From: CAZDIO01 sp964505555
GTDB lineage: Bacteria > Bdellovibrionota_C > UBA2361 > SZUA-149 > CAZDIO01
Direction: 5' to 3'
NCBI GenBank assembly: GCA_964505555.1
Contig: CAZDIO010000024.1
Coordinates: 1 to 18,933 of the forward strand
Length of the DNA: 18,933 nucleotides
Shown: positions 7,900 to 15,103 of the stretch, in pieces
Layout of the letters: each line of letters opens with the position of its first letter
How positions within the stretch are numbered: position 1 is the stretch's first letter
Position numbers and translations under genes: made by a program
The notes under the pieces: generated by a model
Told to the model about the DNA's origin: nothing
The model's input: only the letters and a program-made list of their open reading frames with translations
Databases searched by the model: none

Positions 7900-7933
7900 C
7901 TAAACAAACCACCACCATTTGTACGCAAACAGC

Positions 7934-8422
7934 TTAAGCGAATGCGTATTTTGTTTGCCCGGTTAATCCATAGAGGATAACCGAAAAAAGAAACGATGCA
8001 CCTCCAAGTCCTATAGCGAGTCGTGCCGCACTGACAGTTGGTTTATTACGCACCCCAATATCGATCCAACCTAAATTGCTTACCGCCTCTCTCGTCAGTC
8101 GGATTTTGGGGACTTTTCCCTGTTCACGAAGAACAAGTTCTTCTTGAACAGCACGATGCGCGCTAAGGCTCGCGAGCCTCATTTTCTCGAGCCCCCGTTT
8201 TGCCAACCGCAACTTTTCAATCGCGACGGCAGGAACTGCATTCTTCGTGCCCGCAACGTGCACACTAACTTCGTCCCGCAAACTGCGCCGATCGAGTGGC
8301 CTTCCGAGGCCAGTAAGAAGCTGCGCGGCCAATCCTGCAAAAGCGATCGCCAAACAAAACGCCTGATGGTACTTGAGATCTTTCACGTCCGTGTTCCTTT
8401 CGATATGGACTTGCCCATTCAT
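7934..8422 (-). CDS. Unknown protein with two membrane segments
   Basis: This protein of 162 residues belongs to no family I recognise. A hydrophobic segment spans about residues 20-40 (AFCLAIAFAGLAAQLLTGLG) and another about 131-155 (AARLAIGLGGASFLFSVILY). The 90 residues between are charged and probably helical (EKLRLAKRGLEKMRLASLSA), so the middle would sit as a loop on one side of the membrane with both ends on the other. The ATG at 8422 is preceded by AAGGA at close spacing; two nearby ATG triplets are out of frame. A perfect 25-bp palindrome begins 12 bases upstream of the start and would place a very stable hairpin in the mRNA leader. The gene follows hflX on the same strand with a gap of about 250 bases, so co-transcription is possible but not evident. 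Confidence 0.65.
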   Translation of the reverse strand: MNGQVHIERNTDVKDLKYHQAFCLAIAFAGLAAQLLTGLGRPLDRRSLRDEVSVHVAGTKNAVPAVAIEKLRLAKRGLEKMRLASLSAHRAVQEELVLREQGKVPKIRLTREAVSNLGWIDIGVRNKPTVSAARLAIGLGGASFLFSVILYGLTGQTKYAFA

Positions 8423-8433
8423 TCATCCTTGAA

Positions 8434-8485
8434 CGACAGTTGAGCCTTCATTGAAGTGTTCACTTCAATGAAGGCTCAACTGTCG
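8434..8485. repeat. Perfect 25-bp palindrome with TT centre
   Basis: Left arm 8434-8458 begins CGACAGTTGAGCC; right arm 8461-8485 is its exact reverse complement. Only the two bases TT separate them. No U-run follows on either strand, which argues against a simple terminator. It is unlike the other repeat families in the window. Confidence 0.95.
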
Positions 8486-8614
8486 AAGAAAAAAGAACAG
8501 ACAAAAAGGAACCTCTTTAAACCTTTATCACTTACATCACCGCTGTCTCCATCTGTGCCTTCTTCAGCACAAAAAGAGACAGTCTCTCTCTTCTACCCGA
8601 TAAAAAGCTACCAT

Positions 8615-8657
8615 ACAGGAGATAGCCTCATGTTATGTAACAATAATCCTCTCCTGT
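8615..8657 (-). terminator. Hairpin downstream of hflX
   Basis: ACAGGAGA (8615-8622) pairs with TCTCCTGT (8650-8657), with a smaller GTTA/TAAC hairpin at 8632-8641 inside. On the minus strand it begins 15 bases after the hflX stop and is followed by ATGGTAGCTTTTTATC, so it may end the hflX transcript inefficiently. Confidence 0.4.
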
Positions 8658-8672
8658 TGCATATAAAGGAGT

Positions 8673-10475
8673 TTACAGCTGAGAATGAATAAAGTTTCCG
8701 GGATCACTTCCCTTAAAACTCTCTGCAAGCCTCTCTTGTAAGGTCAGAATCAACCGCTCAAAGCCGATCCGCTTTGCCGCCGAGATAGGAAGCCCTCCGA
8801 GCACATTTACAAGCGCCTGAATCTCCATCTCGCTCAGCTTATCGACCTTATTAAAAACAAGCACCCGGGGTTTCTGATCAAATCCAAGTTCACTTAAAGT
8901 CGTCTCTACAACTTTCATCTGCGTGCGAAGCTCTGGGTTTGTGGCATCAACAAGATGGATGAGGATATCTGCTTCTTGTACCTCCTCAAGTGTTGCCCGA
9001 AAGGCAGCAAGGAGCTCTTTTGGAAGTTCACGAATAAACCCTACCGTATCGACAAACACCACTTCACGTTCATTGGGGAAACGCATTCTCCGGCTTGAAG
9101 GGTCAAGGGTGGCAAACAATTTACTCTCTACAAACACATCCCCCTTCGTAAGGGCATTAAGGAGCGTTGATTTCCCTGCATTGGTGTAGCCCACAATGGC
9201 TACTACCGGAACTCCTCGCTCCTGTCGTCGCTCCCGGCGAAGCCCCCGCTGGTTTGCAAGCTTATCAATCCGTTTCTCTAAATCTGCAATTCGATCCCGC
9301 GCCCGGCGTCTTCCGATCTCAAGCTTTGTCTCTCCTGGCCCCCTTCCCCCAATTCCTCCTGTAAGACGACTCAGCCCTGTATCTGTTTCCGTAAGTCGAG
9401 GCAGCGAATACTTTAACTGGGCAAGCTCTACCTGCAACCTTCCCTCACTACTTTTTGCACGCTGAGAGAAGATATCGAGAATCAACATGCTCCGGTCGAT
9501 CACCCGAAGATCGGTAAGGTTTGTAATCGATCGCAGTTGCCCCGGATTTAACTCCCGATCAAATACCAAAAGATCCGCACCAAGATCCAAACTCTGAAGA
9601 ACGATCTCTTCAACCTTTCCCTTCCCAATAACGGTTTTTGGATCAAGACGCTTTCGACGCTGTACCACAAAATCAAGAATCGATATCCCCGCCGTGCGCG
9701 CAGGCTCCTCAAGCTCCGCCATCGAACTTCGCGCCTCTGCCTCGCTTCCTACATACGCACCTACTAAAAGTGCTCGATCTTTTCCATCCTGATCAATTCG
9801 CTGGGAGGTCGCCTGAATATTTTTTTCTAACTCTGAAATAAACTGAGGAAAATCAACCCCCAGCGCATGCATGTCACGACCATGGAGGAATTTTAACCCC
9901 CGATGAACACCTCCACTCTCACTAAACGGGCCATGATGATGACGTGTTGTTTGAAGAGAAACAAAAGTTACCGGTCCTGGTTCCCCCTTCTCGCCAACGG
10001 CAACAACAAGTAACCCATCAAATCGAAGCTTCTCAAGATCAACGAGGAGATCATGTTGGACAACAGGGCTAAGCACACTTTTTGAGGCGTGCGGCGTAGC
10101 GTAGCCCGCCCTATGACCGGACCCGTTTCGGGAAACAAAACCTTGCTCTGAGTGTTTCTTTAAAATCCGTTCCCCATGAGGAACAAAAACAGCAAATCGC
10201 AACCTTCTTAATCGCGCACTGTCTAAACGGTACCGACCAAGATCAGGAAGATAGAGTTTGTCTCTGGTGCCAACCACAAGGTGCGTAAGCCGGCCATCTC
10301 GCCCAATCAAAAGACCGATCTCACTTTCAATTTCGGCGCTTACTTCCGCAGCAGCTCGAATAATGTCTGGTGAGAGAATTTCACTCCCACTACTTCGCTT
10401 TGCAGAGAGCTTTTCAAGAAGGGCTTTCTGGCTGGGGCTTAGATTTTTTGTTTCTCCACTAATTTCGGCTTTCAT
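8673..10475 (-). CDS. hflX: Ribosome-associated GTPase HflX, N-terminally extended
   Basis: HflX binds and splits stalled 70S or 50S-containing ribosomes using GTP. The G domain is intact: G1 GYTNAGKS at 429-436, G2 near ATLDPSSR, G3 DTVGF at 476-480, and G4 NKVD at 542-545. The HflX-specific region is clear (KSSEGRLQVELAQLKYSLPR from 341 and GGIGGRGPGETKLE from 373), followed by a helical linker. With 600 residues it is much longer than the usual 400-450. The first 230 residues form an N-terminal extension of the kind I know from deltaproteobacterial HflX. Within it, residues 105-133 (GFVSRNGSGHRAGYATPHAS) look like an inserted low-complexity piece. A stop codon immediately precedes the ATG, and that ATG has no Shine-Dalgarno sequence of its own. 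The start overlaps the stop of a small leader ORF, so translation is probably coupled. Confidence 0.95.
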   Translation of the reverse strand: MKAEISGETKNLSPSQKALLEKLSAKRSSGSEILSPDIIRAAAEVSAEIESEIGLLIGRDGRLTHLVVGTRDKLYLPDLGRYRLDSARLRRLRFAVFVPHGERILKKHSEQGFVSRNGSGHRAGYATPHASKSVLSPVVQHDLLVDLEKLRFDGLLVVAVGEKGEPGPVTFVSLQTTRHHHGPFSESGGVHRGLKFLHGRDMHALGVDFPQFISELEKNIQATSQRIDQDGKDRALLVGAYVGSEAEARSSMAELEEPARTAGISILDFVVQRRKRLDPKTVIGKGKVEEIVLQSLDLGADLLVFDRELNPGQLRSITNLTDLRVIDRSMLILDIFSQRAKSSEGRLQVELAQLKYSLPRLTETDTGLSRLTGGIGGRGPGETKLEIGRRRARDRIADLEKRIDKLANQRGLRRERRQERGVPVVAIVGYTNAGKSTLLNALTKGDVFVESKLFATLDPSSRRMRFPNEREVVFVDTVGFIRELPKELLAAFRATLEEVQEADILIHLVDATNPELRTQMKVVETTLSELGFDQKPRVLVFNKVDKLSEMEIQALVNVLGGLPISAAKRIGFERLILTLQERLAESFKGSDPGNFIHSQL

Positions 10476-10513
10476 CTAGATAAAGAGCAGCGGAGGTGCA
10501 TTTTAATCTCCAT
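10472..10513 (-). CDS. Leader peptide ORF overlapping the hflX start
   Basis: This ORF encodes MEIKMHLRCSLSR from the ATG at 10513, or MHLRCSLSR from the in-frame ATG at 10501. The second ATG has the better site: GGAG at 10508-10511 with six bases of spacing. The first has AGGAG only one base away. The stop TGA (10472-10474) overlaps the hflX ATG (10473-10475) as ATGA. The ORF itself contains CCTCC (10492-10496), which is complementary to the GGAG sites and could form a regulatory pairing. Seen in the sequence: ORF, site, overlap. Inferred: a translated leader that controls hflX, as reported for the ribosome-splitting hflXr of Listeria, which is controlled by an upstream ORF. Confidence 0.55.
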   Translation of the reverse strand: MEIKMHLRCSLSR

Positions 10514-10532
10514 GCTCCTAATTTCTCCTTTA

Positions 10533-10561
10533 ATTATAGTATTTTATCGTACTTAGTTAAA
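10533..10561 (-). promoter_or_regulatory. Candidate hflX promoter
   Basis: On the minus strand a perfect TATAAT (10533-10538) lies 17 bases from TTTAAC (10556-10561, 3 of 6). The start of transcription would be near 10526, so the leader before the small ORF is very short. The rest of the divergent intergenic region (10562-10763) shows no convincing promoter for the GNAT-like gene; TTGACT at 10682 has no matching -10 element. Confidence 0.6.
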
Positions 10562-10763
10562 AATTCATATGTGCAGGCTCTCTCCATATCTCCCTTGAAT
10601 AAGTCGGCAATTAGGAATAAAATGCAAGGGAATATAGTGTGAGGTCTGGATTCGTTCAATGTTAATTCGAGCAATCGTTGGTTGACTTATCTCTCTTTGA
10701 TTCATTCTAGACGAGTCACTCCAGACTGGTTGTTGCTGAGATTGGGAAGTTAGAGCGCTTAAG

Positions 10764-11876
10764 ATGTCTCAAATTGATTCACATCACCAAACTTCCCCAT
10801 GGGAGGCAAGCTCACCCCCTGTCGACGAGGCTGAGCACGATGAGGACCTTGTCATCCGCGCACTTAACCCTGACAACCGTCGAGACACAGAACAACTGAT
10901 CGACCTGTTTTTTCGAAGCTATGGTTCGAGCTATCCTTATAAACAGGTTTATGAGGAGAGTTTTTGGTTAAATGAAGCTGAGGATAGTGATGAGCTCATT
11001 AGTATCGTTGCTATCGATGATAAGCGCTTTGTAGCACACATTGCCCTTAAACCTGATCGCGATCGAAGTCGGGTAGAGATGCTGTTTTCTGCAATCCACC
11101 CGGCTTACAAAAAACAGGTTTTTAAAATGAGTCGTCTCTTCTGGCGGTGTATTTATGAACAAGGAAAGCGCCATCAGTGGAACGTTCTCTATCACTATAA
11201 CTTTATCTCTCACCCGATGTCTCAGCTTGTCGCGGCAAAGTGTTATCGCTCAGAAACAGTTGCCCTTCTTCCAAACTATGTTCCCCCGCATCAATACCGT
11301 GCGACTGGGATGTGGCGACCAAATGATCGCACAAGCCTTCTTGTCATGTATAATATGCTTAAAGATAACTCGCTTCACCCTCTTGAAATCTTTCCACCCA
11401 CACAACACCGAAAAATCACAGAGACACTCTACCACTCACTTGGATTAAATCGTCAGATCGTACTCAACAGCGCAACCACAGGGAAAAAACTTAATCGGTA
11501 CGCACAAGATGATGGCATTGAGATGTCTTGTGTTGATCATTTTGAGCTTTGTCACCTTACGGTCACCCCATCGGCATTACCAAACGAGAACTACCTCGTG
11601 CAAAGACTCGGCGAGCTTGGCGGAGATAGCCGAAAAAAGCTCTTTCTCCATGTTGCACTTGACGATCCGCGTGCTCCACAAATCTGTAATCTCCTTGAGC
11701 TTCTGGGCTACCGGTTTTGTGGAATTTTGCCTCTGGCAAACAATCACGACTACATGGTGTATGGGAAATTTGAGGTTAATGACTTAAAGGATCTGACACT
11801 CTATTCCCCTCGTGCCCAATCTCTCCGGAAATACATGGAACAGATCGCGTCAGTAAAATCAGATCGGCTGCACTAG
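10764..11876 (+). CDS. GNAT-like protein with altered acetyl-CoA loop
   Basis: This protein of 370 residues has an N-terminal region (about 28-175) that follows the GNAT acyltransferase pattern. It matches a subgroup with YGYSYP-type motifs (here RSYGSSYPYKQVYEE, 51-65), a subgroup I know next to or fused with anti-sigma-factor-like ATPases. The C-terminal half also fits that subgroup: IFPPTQHRKITETLYHSLGL (209-228) and a final lobe with LDDPRAPQICNLLELLGYRF (299-318), then GILP. The acetyl-CoA pyrophosphate loop is normally YRGxGxx; here it is Y115-K-K-Q-V-F120 with both glycines missing, so catalysis is doubtful. No RsbW-type partner is in the window. The Shine-Dalgarno sequence is weak. 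Its stop overlaps the start of a 41-residue membrane peptide by one base, suggesting translational coupling. It could be a regulator or a sensor rather than an enzyme. Confidence 0.75.
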   Translation: MSQIDSHHQTSPWEASSPPVDEAEHDEDLVIRALNPDNRRDTEQLIDLFFRSYGSSYPYKQVYEESFWLNEAEDSDELISIVAIDDKRFVAHIALKPDRDRSRVEMLFSAIHPAYKKQVFKMSRLFWRCIYEQGKRHQWNVLYHYNFISHPMSQLVAAKCYRSETVALLPNYVPPHQYRATGMWRPNDRTSLLVMYNMLKDNSLHPLEIFPPTQHRKITETLYHSLGLNRQIVLNSATTGKKLNRYAQDDGIEMSCVDHFELCHLTVTPSALPNENYLVQRLGELGGDSRKKLFLHVALDDPRAPQICNLLELLGYRFCGILPLANNHDYMVYGKFEVNDLKDLTLYSPRAQSLRKYMEQIASVKSDRLH

Positions 11877-12001
11877 TGAAAAACTCTACTTCGCCAACCT
11901 GTCTCGCATTCTCAGTTTTTGGGGTGGTTTTTGCTACCGTTTTTGCAGTTGGCATCCTCATTCTCTCTTCCCTTGCTTTTTGTCTCGCAGCGTTTCTGTA
12001 A
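11876..12001 (+). CDS. 41-residue single-pass membrane peptide
   Basis: A GTG at 11876 overlaps the TAG of the GNAT-like gene (TAGTG) and opens 41 codons, MKNSTSPT followed by an unbroken hydrophobic stretch of about 33 residues (FSVFGVVFATVFAVGILI at its centre), ending CLAAFL and TAA. It has two Cys (9 and 36) and a single Lys at the N-terminus, which orients the N-terminus to the cytoplasm. There is no clear Shine-Dalgarno sequence; the overlap allows coupling to the upstream gene. It fills most of the gap to the convergent gene at 12012. The hydrophobicity could arise by chance from T-rich DNA, so coding is likely but not certain. No known family is recognised. Confidence 0.5.
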   Translation: MKNSTSPTCLAFSVFGVVFATVFAVGILILSSLAFCLAAFL

Positions 12002-12011
12002 ACAAAAATCG

Positions 12012-13481
12012 CTAGGGTTGGTCAACGACTTCTTTTTCTTTTGGTCCCTTCACGCTTGGAGCGCATGCTCTTGCAGAATCACAAAACATCCGTGCCATTG
12101 ATGGAAGTGATCCCCAGTGAAGTTGTACCGTTGTCGTTACAACATGAGGAAGTGGTGAAAAACCCTCCAGATGCCCCGGACTTTCTCGTCCTTCAGCACG
12201 AAGCAGCGTTGTGCGGTCTCGAAGCTGAAAACACTGCACCGCTTTTTGGTCACTCCGATAGATCCACCGATTATCCCGAACGCCTCGAAAGCGATCTCCC
12301 GTCCTGCTCATGATCGTATCTTCTCGGGAGACAAGTTCACAGTAACTTAGTCGCTCCTGCCCAACGGCATCAACCACTTCTGTCGCAACTCCCGGAATAA
12401 GACCCACCATAGAGAACTTCTCTCCTTTTCGGGTCATTACCTCTTCAAAAAGATATGCTACCGCATCTCCCTCTCCGTAGATCGCCCCTCCTTGCTGAGC
12501 AAACTCTCTAATCGCGGCACGAATCGCTTGATTTGCCTGTAAGTCTGCTGCGTAGAGTCCCACGTAACCACTGGGAATGTAGAGCGCAGAAGTTCTTGCA
12601 GGCAGCTTCACATCGGCAAGAGGAGAGAACGCCACTATTTCTGCACCAGCTCGACGAATCAGATCAAGATTATCTTGAATGGTCAGATGCAGTGAGGCGT
12701 CATCAGCAACGGCAATTCGACACTGACGAGGCAGTGCTTGGAGTGTCTCGGGATCGACTTCAAGCTGCGGAGCGGCTGCCGCGCCCTCACGAAGAAGGTT
12801 GAGTGCAATAGAATTTCCTATCAGATCTCCAGCGGCAATAATTCGGTTACGAGTGAGAAGACTTTTATTTTCTTCAACTCCGCCCTGAACGGAAAGAAAC
12901 GGTTGCAACGCCTCTGAACGAGGAACTCCCCCCAGATAGCGGGGACCACGAAGAGCTTCAATTGCCGAGCGAATACACTCACCATGCTCTTCACTCTCTA
13001 CCCAGTTTGCAATCACTCCAAAGAGTTTTGCATCCGGAAAGAATGTCATAAATCCCTTCACCAATGCAGCGATTCCCTCTCGATATCCGCGAGCATCAAC
13101 AACCAAAATAACCGGAATCCCAAAACGTGCGGCAAAATCTGCATCTCTTTGAAAGGAGAAATCTTGAGGTCGGGTATCAAAAAGACCGTACTGCCCCTCG
13201 ATGATCACGAGTTCTGCACCGACGGAGAGCCTTGCAAGAGAAGAGTGCACCTGCGGCTTAGAGAGCATCCAGAAGTCTAGCGTGTGTGCAAGCCTTCCAG
13301 CGAGGCGCCGTTGATGGGTTGCATCAACCAGTGATGAGCCAACTTTTCCGAGCGCGAGAGAAACTCCGCTACGCTTTAACGCGACGATCAAGCCCTGAAT
13401 AATAGTCGAGGTCCCAACACCACAACCGGTGCCCACCACCATCACACGAGGAACCGTCATTTTTGCAACTTCTTGATCCAC
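12012..13481 (-). CDS. CobB/CbiA-like protein lacking catalytic residues
   Basis: The 489-residue protein matches cobyrinic acid a,c-diamide synthase along its length. It has an N-terminal dethiobiotin-synthase-like ATPase domain (VVGTGCGVGTSTI at 15-27, EGQYGLFD at 95-102, ILVVDARG at 125-132, GVIANWV at 155-161). A C-terminal glutamine-amidotransferase domain follows (LYIPSGYVGLYAADL at 300-314, and the terminal LHWGS with His455). Two essential positions are changed. The P-loop GVGKT lysine is Thr24 (codon ACC), and the amidotransferase nucleophile in YAECGG is Gly338 (YGEGDA). Neither can be fixed by one base change, so sequencing error is unlikely. It should not make cobyrinate diamide in the normal way, and no cobalamin genes are near. 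The GTG start has AAGG nine bases upstream; ATG 13460 is an alternative. It lies 91 bases after the methyltransferase. Confidence 0.88.
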   Translation of the reverse strand: MDQEVAKMTVPRVMVVGTGCGVGTSTIIQGLIVALKRSGVSLALGKVGSSLVDATHQRRLAGRLAHTLDFWMLSKPQVHSSLARLSVGAELVIIEGQYGLFDTRPQDFSFQRDADFAARFGIPVILVVDARGYREGIAALVKGFMTFFPDAKLFGVIANWVESEEHGECIRSAIEALRGPRYLGGVPRSEALQPFLSVQGGVEENKSLLTRNRIIAAGDLIGNSIALNLLREGAAAAPQLEVDPETLQALPRQCRIAVADDASLHLTIQDNLDLIRRAGAEIVAFSPLADVKLPARTSALYIPSGYVGLYAADLQANQAIRAAIREFAQQGGAIYGEGDAVAYLFEEVMTRKGEKFSMVGLIPGVATEVVDAVGQERLSYCELVSREDTIMSRTGDRFRGVRDNRWIYRSDQKAVQCFQLRDRTTLLRAEGRESPGHLEGFSPLPHVVTTTVQLHWGSLPSMARMFCDSARACAPSVKGPKEKEVVDQP

Positions 13482-13572
13482 AACTGTTACCTTCAGGTGA
13501 AACCTTTCTACAAAAGTAATTGTCCATCTTTACCGGCAAGCACTCTGATCTTCCTTGCCAACCTACAAAAAA

Positions 13573-14781
13573 CTAAGACTTCGATCGCGGCTTTCTACAT
13601 TGAAGCACCACTAAGCGATTGGTGTTTGTTCCCTTCACGTTGTTCTCCACATTGAAGCAGTTTGCGAGCTTCGTAAAGTTCTGTTGGTTCACAAGGACTT
13701 CATCGACAGAAAATCGTTTTCCCTTGTGGGAAAGAGCCCTTGCTTCTTCTGCAACAACTTCATCAAGAAAAAGAACCTCATCATTAACAGCCACTTCCCC
13801 CACCTCTATTACCGCATACGCACTCGGTTTTAGGACTCGAAGCAGTTCTGCTAGTACCTCACTGATAAATGCTCGCCACTCGCCTACCGTTCTTGTCATC
13901 ACTACGTTTTTTGAAAAATCCTTCAGGGGAATCCCTGCAAACCAACACTCAAGCCAGTTATCGGTTACATAATCTACCTTATCAAGAAACGGCGGAGAGG
14001 TAACAACGAGATCGACTGAGTCACTCGGTACGTGGTGAAGATTTCTTGCATCTCCTACCTCGACAACATTAGATTCAGCGACAGAAAAAAAGTCCCCGAC
14101 AAATCCATCACGAAGTGTTTGTGCAGCTTTTCTAATAATGCGCGGGGCAACGGCACGGTACTCAGGAACTTGGTGGCGCTTGATATTAATTGTTCGTTGA
14201 CTAGAGGGCGGAATCGATATCTGGGGGAATGAATATACAGAAAAGAACCCTGGGGAGTGTCCATGGAGTCTCGAAATCGCAAGAAGCTCAATGAAATTAT
14301 TAACAACATCTCGATCTTTTTTAATAAATGACCGCAAATTCAGGAGCTCCCGATACGTATCGGGATGATAAAATGGAGCAAAGTATTCCTGATATCCTTC
14401 AAGGTTTACCGGTCTTCGAAACTCTACATCGTTTAAGCGAAGAACAACCTCGTGGAGGCCTACTGGATTTGTTTTTGCTCGGGTAAGTGCGACCGCTAAG
14501 GGGTTAACATCAAATGCCCAAGCAACCCGACCAAGAAGGTTTGCTTGAAGCGCGGTGGTGCCTCGTCCACTGAAGGGATCAAGCACCACATCTCCCTTTT
14601 TTGAATAGCGACGAATACAGAACTCTGGAAGCTCTGGCTTGAAGCTTGCGCGGTAGCTCACAACATAGTGCAAAGAGTGCATCTGTCGTTGTTGTGAGGT
14701 CCATAGCTCCCCAACAGAGCGTTTGTAACCGTGCTTTGTGTCTGTATCCGAAACTAACTTCAATGCCGTTTTTTTAACCAA
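13573..14781 (-). CDS. Orphan SAM-dependent DNA methyltransferase, N4/N6 amino type
   Basis: This protein of 402 residues would transfer a methyl group from SAM to an exocyclic amine of a DNA base. Motif I is DPFSGRGTT (68-76) and motif IV is TSPPF (261-265); the TSPP form is most typical of N4-cytosine enzymes. The order is motif I, then a 185-residue spacer that may hold target recognition, then motif IV. HSLHYVVSYRASFKPELPEF (35-54) precedes motif I as in related enzymes. The start is TTG at 14781, chosen because AGGAGG lies five bases before it and no ATG fits. No restriction endonuclease or specificity gene is adjacent, so it looks solitary. RNA methylation is a less likely alternative. 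Upstream DNA (14790-14985) is strongly A/T-rich. Confidence 0.85.
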   Translation of the reverse strand: MVKKTALKLVSDTDTKHGYKRSVGELWTSQQRQMHSLHYVVSYRASFKPELPEFCIRRYSKKGDVVLDPFSGRGTTALQANLLGRVAWAFDVNPLAVALTRAKTNPVGLHEVVLRLNDVEFRRPVNLEGYQEYFAPFYHPDTYRELLNLRSFIKKDRDVVNNFIELLAISRLHGHSPGFFSVYSFPQISIPPSSQRTINIKRHQVPEYRAVAPRIIRKAAQTLRDGFVGDFFSVAESNVVEVGDARNLHHVPSDSVDLVVTSPPFLDKVDYVTDNWLECWFAGIPLKDFSKNVVMTRTVGEWRAFISEVLAELLRVLKPSAYAVIEVGEVAVNDEVLFLDEVVAEEARALSHKGKRFSVDEVLVNQQNFTKLANCFNVENNVKGTNTNRLVVLQCRKPRSKS

Positions 14782-14818
14782 GATGTCCTCCTCTTTCTAA
14801 GCGGAAGAAAAAAGTAGC

Positions 14819-14863
14819 ACTTGAGTTTTAATTACGCATTAAAATAGTAAACTTCCTTCAAGT
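14819..14863. repeat. Nested inverted repeat in A/T-rich region
   Basis: TTTTAAT/ATTAAAA (14826-14832 and 14838-14844) lies inside ACTTGA/TCAAGT (14819-14824 and 14858-14863). It sits upstream of the methyltransferase start and could be an operator or part of its promoter region. The surrounding 200 bases are far richer in A/T than the flanking genes. Confidence 0.4.
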
Positions 14864-14972
14864 AATGTAAAGCTCTGAAGAAAATGTTTAATAAATTTAG
14901 GTAGTTCCATATCAGATCGCTCTCTTAGCGCTTTCTTTTAGTTAATAGTTTTATGATATTCTGAGTAAATTA

Positions 14973-14981
14973 TGATATAAA
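14973..14981 (+). promoter_or_regulatory. Candidate extended -10 promoter
   Basis: TGATATAAA matches the extended -10 form TGnTATAAT in 8 of 9 defined positions or close to it, without a clear -35. Transcription would start near 14988, right at the first leader hairpin of the downstream gene. Confidence 0.4.
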
Positions 14982-14987
14982 CTAACC

Positions 14988-15103
14988 CAGCACACTCCGT
15001 TGTGTGCGGTAGGTCGATACATGGTTGTAGTAGAAGTGGAAACCTCACCTCTCTGCCCCTCCAAGGGGTAGTAAGAGGTTTGGTTGAAAGGAGAGCGCGC
15101 CTC
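14988..15103 (+). promoter_or_regulatory. Structured mRNA leader of the 115-residue protein
   Basis: Two hairpins are visible. GCACAC/GTGTGC (14990-15007) is at the probable 5' end. A strong stem at 15047-15079 combines ACCTCT/AGAGGT, CTG/TAG and CCCCT/AGGGG around a three-base loop. AAACCTC (15040-15046) can compete for the same 3' strand (GAGGTTT, 15075-15081). CTCTC (15049-15053) can pair with GAGAG at 15091-15095, over the Shine-Dalgarno sequence AAGGAG (15088-15093). This could be an RNA switch, but no known riboswitch class is recognised. Confidence 0.4.

Noticed and set aside
7658..7918. Minus-strand open frame of 86 residues
   Set aside because: It is a translation of the CACAGAG repeat and the GC-rich hairpin.
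8456..8692. Plus-strand open frame of 78 residues starting MFTSMKAQLS
   Set aside because: Its start lies inside the perfect palindrome, it has no Shine-Dalgarno sequence, and its end runs into hflX on the other strand; composition looks random.
12012..13481. Functional cobyrinate a,c-diamide synthase (cobB)
   Set aside because: Both the P-loop lysine and the amidotransferase cysteine are missing, so the gene symbol is not given.
13535..13559. GGCAAG/CTTGCC hairpin between the methyltransferase and CobB-like genes
   Set aside because: Only six base pairs with a 13-base loop and no U-run after it on the minus strand; too weak to call a terminator.
13619..13972. Plus-strand open frame of 117 residues
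   Set aside because: It is the antisense shadow of the methyltransferase, rich in Ser, Thr and Phe as expected for such a shadow.
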